Assembly (NCBI GenBank): GCA_027484985.1 | Contig: JAIXRW010000005.1 | Location: 1 to 64,000, forward strand | Direction: 5' to 3' | DNA: 64,000 nucleotides | DNA from: Rhodobacter sp. | GTDB taxonomy: Bacteria > Pseudomonadota > Alphaproteobacteria > Rhodobacterales > Rhodobacteraceae | Part shown: positions 45,251 to 55,220 of the stretch, piece by piece | Layout of the letters: each line of letters starts with the position of its first letter | Position numbering within the stretch: position 1 is the first letter of the stretch | Notes under the pieces: generated by a model | The model's database searches: none | Told to the model about the DNA's origin: nothing | The model's input: only the letters and a program-made list of their open reading frames with translations | Position numbers and translations under genes: made by a program

Positions 45251-46759
45251 ATGAAGCTCAGCCCCGGTTTTGACGAGTTCGAGCGTGGCTGGGCCGCAGG
45301 GCGCAACCAAGTCGTGCATGCCCGCCTTGCCGCCGATCTCGATACGCCGGTCTCCTTGATGCTGAAACTGGCCGAGGCGCGGACCGATACCTTCATGCTG
45401 GAAAGCGTGACGGGGGGCGAGGTGCGGGGCCGCTATTCGGTGGTGGGCATGAAGCCCGACCTGATCTGGCAATGCCATGGCACCGCCAGCCGCATCAACC
45501 GCGAGGCGCGCTTTGACCCCGCAGCCTTCCAGCCGCTTGACGGCTACCCGCTCGATACTCTGCGCTCCCTGATCGCCGAAAGCCGCATCGACCTGCCCGA
45601 AGGCCTGCCCCCCATTGCGGCGGGGCTGTTCGGCTATCTGGGCTATGACATGATCCGTCTGGTGGAACATCTGCCCGATGTGAACCCCGACCCGCTCGGC
45701 CTGCCCGATGCGGTGCTGATGCGCCCCTCGGTCGTCGCCGTGCTCGACGGGGTGAAGGGCGAAGTCACCATCGTCGCCCCCGCATGGGTGGCCTCGGGCC
45801 TGTCGGCCCGCGCCGCCTATGCCCAGGCCGCCGAACGGGTGATGGACGCTTTGCGCGATCTTGACCGCGCCCCGCCTGCCCAGCGTGACCTAGGCGAAGC
45901 CCGCCCCGTGGGCGAGGCCATCTCGAACTTCACCCATCAGGGCTACAAGGCCGCCGTCGAAAAAGCCAAGGATTACATCCGCGCGGGCGATATCTTTCAG
46001 GTCGTGCCCAGCCAGCGTTGGGCGCAGCGGTTCGAATTGCCTCCCTTCGCGCTTTACCGTTCGCTCCGCCGCACCAACCCCTCGCCCTTCATGTTCTTCT
46101 TCAATTTCGGCGGCTTTCAGGTCGTGGGCGCCAGCCCCGAAATCCTTGTCCGCCTGCGCGATGGCGAGGTGACGGTGCGCCCCATCGCAGGCACCCGCAA
46201 GCGCGGCGCCACGCCGGAAGAGGACAAGGCGCTGGAGCTTGACCTGCTGTCAGACCAGAAGGAACTTGCCGAACATCTGATGCTGCTGGACCTTGGCCGC
46301 AACGATGTGGGCCGCGTGGCCAAGATGGGCACGGTGCGCCCGACCGAACAATTCATCATCGAACGCTACAGCCATGTGATGCATATCGTGTCGAACGTGG
46401 TGGGCGAGATTGCCGAAGGGCAGGATGCGCTTTCCGCCCTGCTCGCGGGCCTGCCTGCGGGCACGGTTTCCGGCGCGCCCAAGGTGCGGGCGATGGAGAT
46501 CATTGATGAGTTGGAGCCGGAAAAGCGCGGCGTCTATGGCGGCGGTGTCGGCTATTTCGCGGCCAATGGCGAGATGGACTTTTGCATCGCGCTGCGCACC
46601 GCCGTGCTAAAGGACGAAACCCTCTATATTCAGGCAGGTGGCGGCGTTGTCTATGACAGCGACCCCGAAGCGGAATATGAAGAAACCGTTAACAAATCCC
46701 GCGCCCTGCGGCGGGCGGCGGAAGATGCGGGCATGTTCGCCCGCCGTGGCAACGGCTAG
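45251..46759 (+). CDS. trpE: Anthranilate synthase component I
   Basis: A 502-residue chorismate-utilising enzyme that, with TrpG glutaminase, makes anthranilate in tryptophan synthesis. The N-terminal feedback region contains LLESVTGG-like LESVTGGEVRGRYS. The chorismate-binding domain has AGDIFQVVPSQRWAQRF, IAGTRKRG, DLGRNDVGRV, TVSGAPKVRAME and AGGGVVYDSDPEAEYEE. Spacing of 9 bp from the PpiD-like gene leaves no room for a trp leader attenuator directly before it. It is separated from trpG by the convergent YibQ-like gene. Confidence 0.97.
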   Translation: MKLSPGFDEFERGWAAGRNQVVHARLAADLDTPVSLMLKLAEARTDTFMLESVTGGEVRGRYSVVGMKPDLIWQCHGTASRINREARFDPAAFQPLDGYPLDTLRSLIAESRIDLPEGLPPIAAGLFGYLGYDMIRLVEHLPDVNPDPLGLPDAVLMRPSVVAVLDGVKGEVTIVAPAWVASGLSARAAYAQAAERVMDALRDLDRAPPAQRDLGEARPVGEAISNFTHQGYKAAVEKAKDYIRAGDIFQVVPSQRWAQRFELPPFALYRSLRRTNPSPFMFFFNFGGFQVVGASPEILVRLRDGEVTVRPIAGTRKRGATPEEDKALELDLLSDQKELAEHLMLLDLGRNDVGRVAKMGTVRPTEQFIIERYSHVMHIVSNVVGEIAEGQDALSALLAGLPAGTVSGAPKVRAMEIIDELEPEKRGVYGGGVGYFAANGEMDFCIALRTAVLKDETLYIQAGGGVVYDSDPEAEYEETVNKSRALRRAAEDAGMFARRGNG

Positions 46760-46768
46760 GGCAGTGGC

Positions 46769-48145
46769 CTAGTCTTTCCGCCTCAGCACCGCACTGATCG
46801 GCGCCAGCGCGACCGAAGCGGCACGCCCCTCGACCGTCCATTGCAGCAGGGCGGCGATGGTATCGGGGCGGGTGCTGCCCAACACGATGACCGACCCTTC
46901 CTGCATGGCGCGAAAGGCCGCACGGTCCAGATAGCGCCGGATGACAGGCACCGATTCGCCCTGCGCGTCCAGAATACGGAACACGGTCGCATGGGGCAGC
47001 CCTTCGCGTTCGGCCACCTGATCGACCGCGTTCAGGCCGCGTTCCATGGTGACAACGCCCCTGCCCTGCGACGCGATGATCGGCACCGCCGCGCCCGCAA
47101 TATCCTGTCCATTCGCGGCCAGCCCCGCCACGCCCAGAAAGGCCACCGCATCCGGCAGGGCCAGATCAAGCGCCTGATAGGTCTGTTCCAGATCGGCCGC
47201 TGTTGCCCCCTGCGGCACGGTATCGGTGGTCATCATCACCTCTTGCCCGCCCTTGCGGTAGATCGCTGCCGCTTCGGGCGCGCCGGGGGCAAGGGGGTCG
47301 ATCACGAAGGTGACGGCAAAGGGAAGGGCTGCCAGGGTCTCGCGGTCGGTATCGGCCGCCCCGTCATCGATCAGGATGACCGAAAACAGCGGTTTGGCGT
47401 CAGGGTTGTCGAATGGCCGCGCGAACAGGTCAAGCGGGGTCGCGGCAGTGGCCGCAGCCTCTGGCGCGGCGGGCGCTGCCGGATCGGGCAGTTCGGTCAG
47501 CGGCTTGCCGTCAGGTTCGATCCGGCGGGGCAGCGGGGCCGGGGGCGCGGCTGCCTGACCGACGCGCGGGGCATCGGGCGCCTTTTGCAGCAGCGGGTCG
47601 GCCAAGGCAGGCGCAGGCGGAGGTTCGGCCGCATCTGGCGCGGGTTCAGCCACCAGCGGCGGCACGCTGGGCAAGGGCGCCACACGGGGCAAATCGCCCG
47701 CTTCGGGCGCAATCTGCGGCGTGGTCACATCCGGCACGACCGGTGCCACAGCTTCGGGCGCCACGGCAGGGGCCGTTTCGGGCTGCAAGTCGGGCGCAGC
47801 CGCAAGCGGGGTTTCGGGCTTTGCTTCGGCGGGCGCGGGGGCCGCAGGCTTTGCCACCCCGTCAGCCGTGGCGCTTTCTGCGGGCGCCGCATCGCTGGCG
47901 GATTGGCCAGAAGCACCGGCCGCATCCGAAGCGGGCGGAACGGCGGGTTCCTTGACCGGTTCCGTGGCGGGGGCTTCAATAGCGGCCGCGGGGGGCGTGG
48001 CGGGGGGCGCTGCATAGGCGGAAACGGGGGCCGCAGCGGGCCGTTCGGCGCCTTGCGGCAAGGGGACCACCTGCGACAGCACGGACAACCCCGCCGCTGC
48101 CACCACGCCACCCCAGACCAGCCCTGACACAAACCCGCGGATCAC
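46769..48145 (-). CDS. Divergent polysaccharide deacetylase family protein (YibQ-like) with a Pro/Ala-rich linker
   Basis: A 458-residue protein with an N-terminal membrane segment or uncleaved signal (about 5-28), a very long Pro/Ala/Glu-rich linker (about 35-240) and a C-terminal divergent polysaccharide deacetylase domain (about 250-450, starting FSVILIDDG). The family's usual GHEVMLHLPM block reads GGQEVMMTTD here, so the His residues are missing and catalysis is doubtful. It lies on the opposite strand between trpE and trpG, a position seen in related Rhodobacterales. Confidence 0.85.
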   Translation of the reverse strand: MIRGFVSGLVWGGVVAAAGLSVLSQVVPLPQGAERPAAAPVSAYAAPPATPPAAAIEAPATEPVKEPAVPPASDAAGASGQSASDAAPAESATADGVAKPAAPAPAEAKPETPLAAAPDLQPETAPAVAPEAVAPVVPDVTTPQIAPEAGDLPRVAPLPSVPPLVAEPAPDAAEPPPAPALADPLLQKAPDAPRVGQAAAPPAPLPRRIEPDGKPLTELPDPAAPAAPEAAATAATPLDLFARPFDNPDAKPLFSVILIDDGAADTDRETLAALPFAVTFVIDPLAPGAPEAAAIYRKGGQEVMMTTDTVPQGATAADLEQTYQALDLALPDAVAFLGVAGLAANGQDIAGAAVPIIASQGRGVVTMERGLNAVDQVAEREGLPHATVFRILDAQGESVPVIRRYLDRAAFRAMQEGSVIVLGSTRPDTIAALLQWTVEGRAASVALAPISAVLRRKD

Positions 48146-48278
48146 GCCCTATCCTCCGTCCCGTTCACCCTTTTCGGGCTGTCCGGCAGCAACGTCACCT
48201 TGACGCCCCGCCGGTCCTCTGCCCATGTATAGCCTGACCCGTCACGGGCTTCACCCCCAATCCGGCAAGGCCCGCAAG

Positions 48279-48869
48279 ATGCTGCTCCTGATCGATAACT
48301 ACGACAGCTTCACCTATAATCTGGTGCATTACATCGGGGAATTGGGCGCCGAAGTGGTTGTCAAACGCAATGACGCGCTGGATGTGCCGGCGGTGATGGC
48401 CATGAAGCCCTCGGCCATCGTGCTGTCGCCCGGCCCTTGCGACCCCGCGCAGGCGGGCATCTGCCTGCCGCTGACCCTTGCCGCACATCAGGCCCGAATC
48501 CCGCTTTTGGGGGTGTGCCTTGGCCACCAGACCATCGGGCAGGCCTTTGGCGGCGATGTTGTGCGCTGCCATGAAATCGTGCATGGCAAGATGGGCGTGA
48601 TGAACCATGCAGGCCAAGGCGTCTTTCGTGGCCTGCCCAGCCCGTTCAAGGCGACCCGTTACCATTCGCTGATCGTGGACCGCGCCACCCTGCCCGACTG
48701 CCTTGAGGTGACCGCCTGGCTGGACGATGGCACGATCATGGGGCTGCGCCACAAGCAGGCCTTGATCGAAGGCGTGCAATTCCACCCCGAAAGCATCGCC
48801 TCGGAACACGGCCACCAGCTTTTGCGCAACTTCCTCGAAGAGGCAGGCGCCTTGGGGGTTCCGGCATGA
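48279..48869 (+). CDS. trpG: Anthranilate synthase component II (glutamine amidotransferase)
   Basis: A 196-residue class I glutaminase that feeds ammonia to TrpE. The triad is Cys80 (LLGVCLGHQ), His169 and Glu171 (QFHPESIA). The start ATG 48279 is chosen because the 18 upstream residues do not fit the family. Its last bases overlap the trpD start (ATGA), which marks the start of the trpGDC-moaC-moeA operon. Confidence 0.97.
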   Translation: MLLLIDNYDSFTYNLVHYIGELGAEVVVKRNDALDVPAVMAMKPSAIVLSPGPCDPAQAGICLPLTLAAHQARIPLLGVCLGHQTIGQAFGGDVVRCHEIVHGKMGVMNHAGQGVFRGLPSPFKATRYHSLIVDRATLPDCLEVTAWLDDGTIMGLRHKQALIEGVQFHPESIASEHGHQLLRNFLEEAGALGVPA

Positions 48870-49882
48870 GCGATATCCTTCGCCCGCTGATCGGCCTTGC
48901 CGCAGAACGCCCGCTGACGCAGGCCGAAGCCACCCTTGCCTTCGAGGCGCTGTTCAACGGCGAAGGCACACCCGCCCAGATGGGCGGGTTTCTCATGGCG
49001 CTGCGCACGCGGGGCGAGACGGTCGATGAATATACCGCCGCCGCATCGGTGATGCGCTCGAAATGCAACCGCGTGACCGCCCCCGCAGGGGCGATGGATA
49101 TCGTGGGCACAGGCGGTGATGGCAAAGGCACGCTGAACATCTCGACCGCGACTGCCTTTGTCGTGGCTGCGGCGGGTGTGGCGGTGGCCAAGCATGGCAA
49201 CCGCAACCTTTCGTCCAAATCCGGCTCGGCCGATGCGCTGACGGAAATGGGCCTGAACGTCATGGTCGGCCCCGATGTGGTGGAACGCTGCCTGTCCGAG
49301 GTGGGGATCGGCTTCATGATGGCGCCCATGCACCACCCCGCCATGCGCCATGTCGGCCCCGTGCGCACCGAACTGGGCACGCGCACCATCTTCAACATCC
49401 TTGGCCCCCTGACCAACCCCGCAGGGGCCAAGCGGCAACTGACCGGCACCTTTACTGACCGGCTGATTCGTCCCATGGCCGAAACGCTGCTGAAGCTTGG
49501 CTCGGAAAAGGCGTGGCTCGTCCATGGCGGCGACGGAACGGACGAGATTTCCATCGCAGCCCGCACCAAGGTTTGCGCGCTGGAAGGCGGGTTCCTGAAG
49601 GAATTCGAGATCGGCCCCGAAGATGCAGGCCTGCCCTATCACCCCTTCGAATCCATCCTTGGCGGTACGCCTGCCGAAAACGCCGTGGCCTTCCGCGCCC
49701 TGCTTTCGGGCCAGACCGGGGCCTATCGCGATGCGGTGCTCTTGAACGCCGCTGCCGCCCTTGTGGTGGCGGAAAAGGTGAAAACCCTGCCCGAAGGGGT
49801 TGACCTTGCCCGCCAAGCCATCGACAGCGGGGCCGCCCGTGCCAAGGTCGATGCCCTCGCCCGCCTGACGCAGGCCGCCTGA
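48866..49882 (+). CDS. trpD: Anthranilate phosphoribosyltransferase
   Basis: A 338-residue enzyme that transfers phosphoribose from PRPP to anthranilate. Conserved motifs are [14 protein letters not shown] (about 78-91), [19 protein letters not shown] (about 106-124) and [13 protein letters not shown] (about 170). ATG overlaps the trpG stop by 4 bp, so translation is coupled. The length matches the family. Confidence 0.97.
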   Translation: MSDILRPLIGLAAERPLTQAEATLAFEALFNGEGTPAQMGGFLMALRTRGETVDEYTAAASVMRSKCNRVTAPAGAMDIVGTGGDGKGTLNISTATAFVVAAAGVAVAKHGNRNLSSKSGSADALTEMGLNVMVGPDVVERCLSEVGIGFMMAPMHHPAMRHVGPVRTELGTRTIFNILGPLTNPAGAKRQLTGTFTDRLIRPMAETLLKLGSEKAWLVHGGDGTDEISIAARTKVCALEGGFLKEFEIGPEDAGLPYHPFESILGGTPAENAVAFRALLSGQTGAYRDAVLLNAAAALVVAEKVKTLPEGVDLARQAIDSGAARAKVDALARLTQAA

Positions 49883-49913
49883 ACCCCTTTGCCCCCGCGG
49901 CCGGACAATACCC

Positions 49914-50726
49914 ATGCACACGATCCTAGACCGCATCAAGACCTACAAGCTGGAAGAAGTCGCCGCCCGCAAGGCCGCGCGTTCGCTGCAAGATCTGGAA
50001 GAGGCTGCGAACGCTGCCCCCGCCCCGCGCGGCTTTGCCCGTGCGCTGCACGATGCCAGCACAACCGGCTATGGCCTGATCGCCGAGGTCAAGAAGGCCT
50101 CGCCGTCAAAAGGCCTGATCCGCCCCGATTTTGACCCGCCCGCCCTTGCCCGCGCCTATGAGGCGGGGGGGGCGACCTGCCTTTCGGTGCTGACCGACGG
50201 GCCCAGCTTTCAGGGGGCCGATGCGTTCCTGACCCAATGCAGCGAAGCAACCAGCCTGCCCTGCCTGCGCAAGGATTTCATCTACGACCCCTACCAGATC
50301 GTCGAGTCGCGGGGCCTGCATGCCGATTGCATCCTGCTGATCATGGCCTCGCTCTCCGACAGTCAGGCCGCCGAACTTGAAGCCGCGGCCTTCGACTGGA
50401 AGATGGATGTGCTGATCGAGGTGCATGACCGCGCCGAACTTGACCGCGCGGCCAAGCTGAAAAGCCCGCTGATCGGGATCAACAACCGCAATCTGCACAC
50501 GTTCGAGGTGACACTCGACACCACGCGCGACCTTGCGCGCCGCGTGCCCGAGGATCGGCTGATCGTATCGGAAAGCGGGCTTTACACGCCTGCCGACCTT
50601 GCCGACATGGCCCGTTTCGGGGCGCGGTGCTTCCTGATCGGTGAAAGCCTGATGCGGCAAAAGGATGTGGAAACGGCAACCCGCGCCATTCTGTCAGACC
50701 CGCTGAAAGCGCAGGGGGGCATATGA
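49914..50726 (+). CDS. trpC: Indole-3-glycerol phosphate synthase
   Basis: A 270-residue TIM-barrel enzyme that closes the indole ring. Motifs include [14 protein letters not shown] (about 56-69), [12 protein letters not shown] (about 118-129), [13 protein letters not shown] (about 182-194) and [10 protein letters not shown] (about 220). It is a single-function TrpC without a TrpF domain. The start lies 31 bp after the trpD stop, and its stop overlaps the moaC start by 4 bp. Confidence 0.97.
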   Translation: MHTILDRIKTYKLEEVAARKAARSLQDLEEAANAAPAPRGFARALHDASTTGYGLIAEVKKASPSKGLIRPDFDPPALARAYEAGGATCLSVLTDGPSFQGADAFLTQCSEATSLPCLRKDFIYDPYQIVESRGLHADCILLIMASLSDSQAAELEAAAFDWKMDVLIEVHDRAELDRAAKLKSPLIGINNRNLHTFEVTLDTTRDLARRVPEDRLIVSESGLYTPADLADMARFGARCFLIGESLMRQKDVETATRAILSDPLKAQGGI

Positions 50727-51196
50727 GCCTTTCCCATTTCGACGAACAGGGTCACGCCCATATGGTCGATGTGTCGGGCAAGCCCGTGACCGACCGTATC
50801 GCCGTGGCGCGGGGGGCGGTGGTGATGTCGGCCGAAACGCTGGCCATGATCTCCGAAGGCCGCGCCAAAAAGGGCGATGTTCTGGCCGTGGCGCGGCTTG
50901 CGGGGATCATGGGGGCGAAAAAAACGGCCGATCTGATTCCGCTCTGCCATCCCTTGCCCATCACCAAGGTCGCACTTGATCTGACACCCGACCCCGCCTT
51001 GCCCGGCATCGTGGTGGAAGCCACGGTCAAGACCGGCGGGCAAACCGGGGTCGAGATGGAGGCGCTGACCGCTGTTTCGGTCGCCTGTCTGACGATCTAT
51101 GACATGGTCAAGGCGGTGGAAAAATCGATGCGGATCGAAGATATCCGCCTGATCCTGAAAGATGGCGGCAAATCAGGCCGTTACGAGGCGAAGTGA
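50723..51196 (+). CDS. moaC: Cyclic pyranopterin monophosphate synthase
   Basis: A 157-residue enzyme of the first stage of molybdenum cofactor synthesis. Motifs are [18 protein letters not shown] (about 14-31), [10 protein letters not shown] (about 73-82) and [20 protein letters not shown] (about 112-131). It overlaps trpC upstream and the moeA start downstream (TGATG), so it is within one operon. The Moco product could serve the CoxL-like enzyme near 59-61 kb. Confidence 0.97.
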   Translation: MSLSHFDEQGHAHMVDVSGKPVTDRIAVARGAVVMSAETLAMISEGRAKKGDVLAVARLAGIMGAKKTADLIPLCHPLPITKVALDLTPDPALPGIVVEATVKTGGQTGVEMEALTAVSVACLTIYDMVKAVEKSMRIEDIRLILKDGGKSGRYEAK

Positions 51197-52362
51197 TGAT
51201 CTCGGTCGAAGACGCTCTCGCCCGTTGTCTTGCCCTTGCCAAACCCTTGCCGACCGAGACCGTCGCCCTGCGCCATGCCGCAGGCCGCCGCATGGCCACC
51301 CCCGCCATAGCCCGCCGTGACCAGCCGCCCTTTGCCGCCTCGGCCATGGATGGCTATGCGGTGGCGGGCGATCCGGTGGCGGGTGACCGCTTTGCCGTAG
51401 TGGGCGAGGCGGGCGCAGGCCATGCCTATCACGGCGGGCTTTCGACGGGTCAGGCCATTCGCATCTTTACCGGCGCGCCTGTGCCCAAGGGGGCAACGCG
51501 GGTGGTGATACAGGAAGATGTGGATCGCGCGGGCGATACGATCACCATCCGCCCCAATGCCGATGCAGGCCCGCATATCCGCCCCGCGGGACAGGATTTT
51601 CGCGCCGGTGACCGCCTGTCGCCCCGCCTTCTGCGCGCCAATGACCTTGCCTTGTTGGCCGCGATGAACATTGCCACCGTTCCCGTCACCCGCCGCCCCG
51701 TGGTTGCGCTGATCGCCACGGGGGACGAGTTGGTGATGCCCGGCGAAGACCCCGCCCCCGACCAGATTATCGCGTCGAACACCTTTGCCCTTGCCGCCAT
51801 GGTCGAGGCTGCGGGGGCCGAGGCGCGCCTTTTGCCCATCGCCCGCGACAGCGAGGCCGAATTGCTTGCCGTGCTGGAAATGGCGGTCGATGCCGACCTG
51901 ATCGTCACCATCGGCGGGGCTTCGGTGGGCGACCATGATCTTGTCGGTCGCGTGGCCGAAAGCATGGGGCTAGACCGCGCCTTTTACAAAATCGCCATGC
52001 GCCCCGGAAAGCCGCTTATGGCGGGCCGTCTGCGCGGTGTGCCGATGTTGGGCCTGCCGGGCAATCCGGTGTCCTCGATCGTCTGCGGGCATCTTTTCCT
52101 GCTGCCAATGCTGCGGGCGATGCTGGGCCATGATGACCCTGCCCCGCAACCGCGCCAAGCGGCGGTGACGGTGGACCTGCCTGCCAACGGGCCGCGCAGC
52201 CATTACATGCGTGCGCGGCTGTCGTCAGAGGGGATCACCCCGTTTGCCCGTCAGGACTCTGCCCTGCTGTCGATCCTGACCGAGGCTGACGCCCTGTTGA
52301 TCCGCCCCGCCCATGACGGGCCGATTCCTGCCGGAACGACCGTGCCCTATCTGCCAATCTGA
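51196..52362 (+). CDS. moeA: Molybdopterin molybdenumtransferase
   Basis: A 388-residue enzyme that inserts molybdate into adenylated molybdopterin. Motifs include FAASAMDGYAV (about 49-59), IATGDELVMPGE (about 172-183), GGASVGDHD (about 240) and MRPGKPLM-GLPGNPVS (about 270-295). I chose ATG 51196, seven bases after GAGG and overlapping the moaC TGA by one base; a GTG one codon earlier is less likely. It is the last gene of the trpGDC-moaC-moeA run. Confidence 0.96.
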   Translation: MISVEDALARCLALAKPLPTETVALRHAAGRRMATPAIARRDQPPFAASAMDGYAVAGDPVAGDRFAVVGEAGAGHAYHGGLSTGQAIRIFTGAPVPKGATRVVIQEDVDRAGDTITIRPNADAGPHIRPAGQDFRAGDRLSPRLLRANDLALLAAMNIATVPVTRRPVVALIATGDELVMPGEDPAPDQIIASNTFALAAMVEAAGAEARLLPIARDSEAELLAVLEMAVDADLIVTIGGASVGDHDLVGRVAESMGLDRAFYKIAMRPGKPLMAGRLRGVPMLGLPGNPVSSIVCGHLFLLPMLRAMLGHDDPAPQPRQAAVTVDLPANGPRSHYMRARLSSEGITPFARQDSALLSILTEADALLIRPAHDGPIPAGTTVPYLPI

Positions 52363-52381
52363 CGCTTCGCCCCGCTTTTGC

Positions 52382-52410
52382 TTGACACAAAAGGGGAACG
52401 CTGGCAGAAC
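52382..52410 (+). promoter_or_regulatory. LexA operator and -35 element of lexA
   Basis: GAAC-GCTGGCA-GAAC at 52396-52410 matches the alphaproteobacterial SOS box (GTTC-N7-GTTC read on the other strand). TTGACA at 52382-52387 is a consensus -35; the operator overlaps the spacer and -10 region. This indicates autorepression of lexA. Confidence 0.85.
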
Positions 52411-52442
52411 ATTGCGACAACTTCCCATTTCAGGGGCGCGCC

Positions 52443-53132
52443 ATGCTGACACGCAAACAGCTCGAACTGCTCGATTTCATCAAGACCCGGACAGACCGCG
52501 ACGGCGTGCCCCCCTCGTTCGACGAGATGAAAGAGGCGCTGGACCTGCGGTCGAAATCGGGCATCCACCGCCTGATCACCGCGCTGGAAGAACGCGGCTT
52601 CATCCGCCGGCTGGCGCACCGTGCGCGGGCGCTGGAAATCGTCAAGCTGCCCGAAGCGATGGAAAAGCCCGGCTTCAACCCGCGCGTCGTGACGGGCAGC
52701 AAGGTTGATACGCCCAAAGCCGCATTGCCGGTGCAGGCGGCGGTCGATGCCATTGAACTGCCGGTCATGGGGCGCATTGCGGCGGGCGTTCCGATCGAGG
52801 CGATTGCCGAAATTTCGCACCATGTCGCCGTGCCGGGATCGATGCTTTCAGGACGCGGCGCCCATTACGCGCTTGAGGTCAAGGGCGACTCGATGATCGA
52901 AGCGGGGATCAACGATGGCGACATCGTTGTAATCCGCGAACAGGGCACAGCCGACAATGGTGATATCGTCGTGGCGCTGGTGGAAGAGCAGGAAGCCACG
53001 CTCAAGCGGTTCCGCCGCAAGGGCGGCATGATCGCGCTGGAAGCGGCCAACCCCGCCTATGAAACGCGGCTGTTCCCCGAACATGCGGTGCGGGTGCAAG
53101 GGCGCCTTGTCGGGTTGATCCGCACCTATTGA
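52443..53132 (+). CDS. lexA: SOS repressor LexA
   Basis: A 229-residue repressor with an N-terminal winged helix (about 1-65, [14 protein letters not shown] and [20 protein letters not shown]) and a C-terminal self-cleaving peptidase. The cleavage site is Ala114-Gly115 ([10 protein letters not shown]), and the Ser150 (GDSM)/Lys188 (ATLKRF) dyad is intact. A GAAC-N7-GAAC operator lies 33 bp upstream. ATG 52443. Its stop overlaps the convergent comEC stop by 7 bp. Confidence 0.97.
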   Translation: MLTRKQLELLDFIKTRTDRDGVPPSFDEMKEALDLRSKSGIHRLITALEERGFIRRLAHRARALEIVKLPEAMEKPGFNPRVVTGSKVDTPKAALPVQAAVDAIELPVMGRIAAGVPIEAIAEISHHVAVPGSMLSGRGAHYALEVKGDSMIEAGINDGDIVVIREQGTADNGDIVVALVEEQEATLKRFRRKGGMIALEAANPAYETRLFPEHAVRVQGRLVGLIRTY

Positions 53133-55144
53133 TCGGGCGACCACAGGCGCCGTGCGGCATGGGTCGGGGTGATCGCCAGATCGGCGGCGATGGCAACGGT
53201 TCCGCTGCGGGCAAGGGTGGTGGGATCCAGCAGCACGCAGCCGGACGCCTGCACCGGAAAAGGCGCGATGACAAGATCGGCAAGCGAACACAGGTCAGCC
53301 GCGGCAACATCGGCCTTTGGTGACAGCAAAAGCCCGCGATAGGGGCCAAGCCGGAACCTTTGGCCCAGTGGATCGGCCACGAAACCGGCACGGGCAGCAG
53401 CCTCGGCCTGCGGGGCCAGATCGCCATCTTTTTCAAGCCATGTGAGCGCGGCAAAGCCACCGCCCTTCGGCTTTGACAGCGCCCTGCCTTCGGGGCCCAT
53501 CAGTCCGGCCAGGCTGCCGTCGGAACTGACCAGTAGCGCAGGCCGGTCTGCCTGTGCCCAAAGCCCCAAGACCAACGCCGCCAGTGCCACCCCTGCCAAA
53601 CGGCCCCAGCCCTGCCACAGCACGGCCCAGACCAGACCCAGCGTCAGGACCGGCAGCACCCACCACGGCGGGGCGGCTATGCCCGTCACCGCCCCCTCGA
53701 GGTCTGCAACACGGCCCGCCACATAAAGAATCCAGCCCGCCCCCTGCCCCATCACCCACAGCGCAGGTTCGGCCAGCCCCAAAGGCGCCAGCAGCGCCGC
53801 CACGGCGCCCGCGGGCATCACCACCGCGCCCATCACCGGCACGGTCAGCAGGTTGGCGAGAAAGCCGTAATCGGTAAAGCGGTTGAAATGCGCCGCTGCA
53901 TAGGGCGCAGTCGCCAGCCCGCCGATCAGCGACGATACGACCAGCACCATCGCCTCGCGCCGAAGCCATGGCAGGCGGGCGGGCAAGCGGGTGTTGATCG
54001 CCTCGAACCCGGCAATCAGGGCGACGGTGGCGGCAAAGCTCATCTGGAAACCGGGCGACAGCAGCGCCTCGGGCTGCCAAAGCAGCAACACCAGACCCGC
54101 CAGCGATACCGCCCGCAGGGTCAGCGCCCGCCGGTCCAGCAGCACCGCCCCCAGCATCACCACCACCATGATAAAGGCGCGTTCGGTTGCCACATTGGCC
54201 CCCGACAGCAAAAGGTAAAAGCTGGCCACCCCCAGCGACACCACCGCCGCCACCTTGCGCGTATCGACCCGCAGCGCGACATACGGAACCAGCGACAGGC
54301 CATGGCGCAGCAGCGAAAAGACAAAGCCGATCAGGAAGGCAAGGTTCATCCCCGAAATAGCCAGAAGATGGGCAAGGCTGGAATCGCGCAGATCCTGCAC
54401 CGCCCCCAGCGACAGGCCAGACCGGTCGCCCGTCATCGCGCCCGCCGCAAAGGCCCCGGCATCGCCGCCGATCACGCGCTGGATCGCGGCGCTTAGCCTT
54501 GCGCGCAGCTGGCCGATCCACTGTTCGGCCCCGTCCGGTTCGGACCACAGCAAAACCGGGCTTCGGGTATAGCCGACCGCGCCCAACCCTTCGAAATAGG
54601 CCATCTGGCGGAAGTCGAAACTTTGCGGCTCGACCGGGCCTTCGGGGGCCGACAGGCTGGCGGTCATCATCACTGTCTGGCCGGGTTCGGGATGCAAAAA
54701 ACCCTGGTCGCCGTGCAGCGACACGCGGATCAGGCGCGGGGTGCGGTCGGGGGGCAGGCGGTCAAGCTCGACCTGGTCGAGTGTCAGGCGCAGCGCATCG
54801 CTTTGCGAGCGGTCGATCTCGATCACGCGGCCGGTGACGGGGCCGTAATAGCGCCCTTCGAGCATGGGCCCCGCGACCAGATGCACCCGCAGGCCCGCCG
54901 CCAGCACACCGGCAAGCAGCGCCGCCAGAAAGACCATCGGCGCATGCCACAGGTCATGGCGGGCCAGCACCGCCGCCATGACCAGCCCGATTGCGCATAG
55001 ACCATAGGCCGCGGTCCCCGGTTCGGCCGGCAAGGCGAACCACAGGCCGACACCGCAGGCCACACCCACCGGCAGGAACGGAAACAACCGCCCCCGCGCC
55101 GCAAGAAGGCGTTCCAACGGCCAGCTTGCCCATGCCCTGCCCAC
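53126..55144 (-). CDS. comEC: ComEC/Rec2-family DNA uptake membrane protein
   Basis: A 672-residue polytopic membrane protein. It has an N-terminal DUF4131 region (about 1-190) and the Competence domain (about 220-490), including [21 protein letters not shown] see no HxHxDH metallo-beta-lactamase motif at the C-terminus, which is shorter than in longer ComEC proteins. It forms the inner-membrane channel for single-stranded DNA in natural transformation. The start is GTG 55144 with a weak site. It is convergent with lexA. Confidence 0.92.
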   Translation of the reverse strand: MGRAWASWPLERLLAARGRLFPFLPVGVACGVGLWFALPAEPGTAAYGLCAIGLVMAAVLARHDLWHAPMVFLAALLAGVLAAGLRVHLVAGPMLEGRYYGPVTGRVIEIDRSQSDALRLTLDQVELDRLPPDRTPRLIRVSLHGDQGFLHPEPGQTVMMTASLSAPEGPVEPQSFDFRQMAYFEGLGAVGYTRSPVLLWSEPDGAEQWIGQLRARLSAAIQRVIGGDAGAFAAGAMTGDRSGLSLGAVQDLRDSSLAHLLAISGMNLAFLIGFVFSLLRHGLSLVPYVALRVDTRKVAAVVSLGVASFYLLLSGANVATERAFIMVVVMLGAVLLDRRALTLRAVSLAGLVLLLWQPEALLSPGFQMSFAATVALIAGFEAINTRLPARLPWLRREAMVLVVSSLIGGLATAPYAAAHFNRFTDYGFLANLLTVPVMGAVVMPAGAVAALLAPLGLAEPALWVMGQGAGWILYVAGRVADLEGAVTGIAAPPWWVLPVLTLGLVWAVLWQGWGRLAGVALAALVLGLWAQADRPALLVSSDGSLAGLMGPEGRALSKPKGGGFAALTWLEKDGDLAPQAEAAARAGFVADPLGQRFRLGPYRGLLLSPKADVAAADLCSLADLVIAPFPVQASGCVLLDPTTLARSGTVAIAADLAITPTHAARRLWSPDQ

Positions 55145-55220
55145 CTTGTTTTGCGCCCCGCGATTGCCTAAGGATGCGCCGACCCTAGACCGGTCCTGCT
55201 TTCCGAAAGGTTAACGCTTG

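Noticed and set aside
42848..45670. 940-codon minus-strand open frame
   Set aside because: Antisense to the aminotransferase, PpiD-like and trpE genes, with no recognisable domain or ribosome-binding site.
46755..46775. CTAGG/CCTAG hairpin between trpE and the YibQ-like gene
   Set aside because: Only five pairs, overlapping both stop codons, with a weak U-run; not enough for a terminator call.
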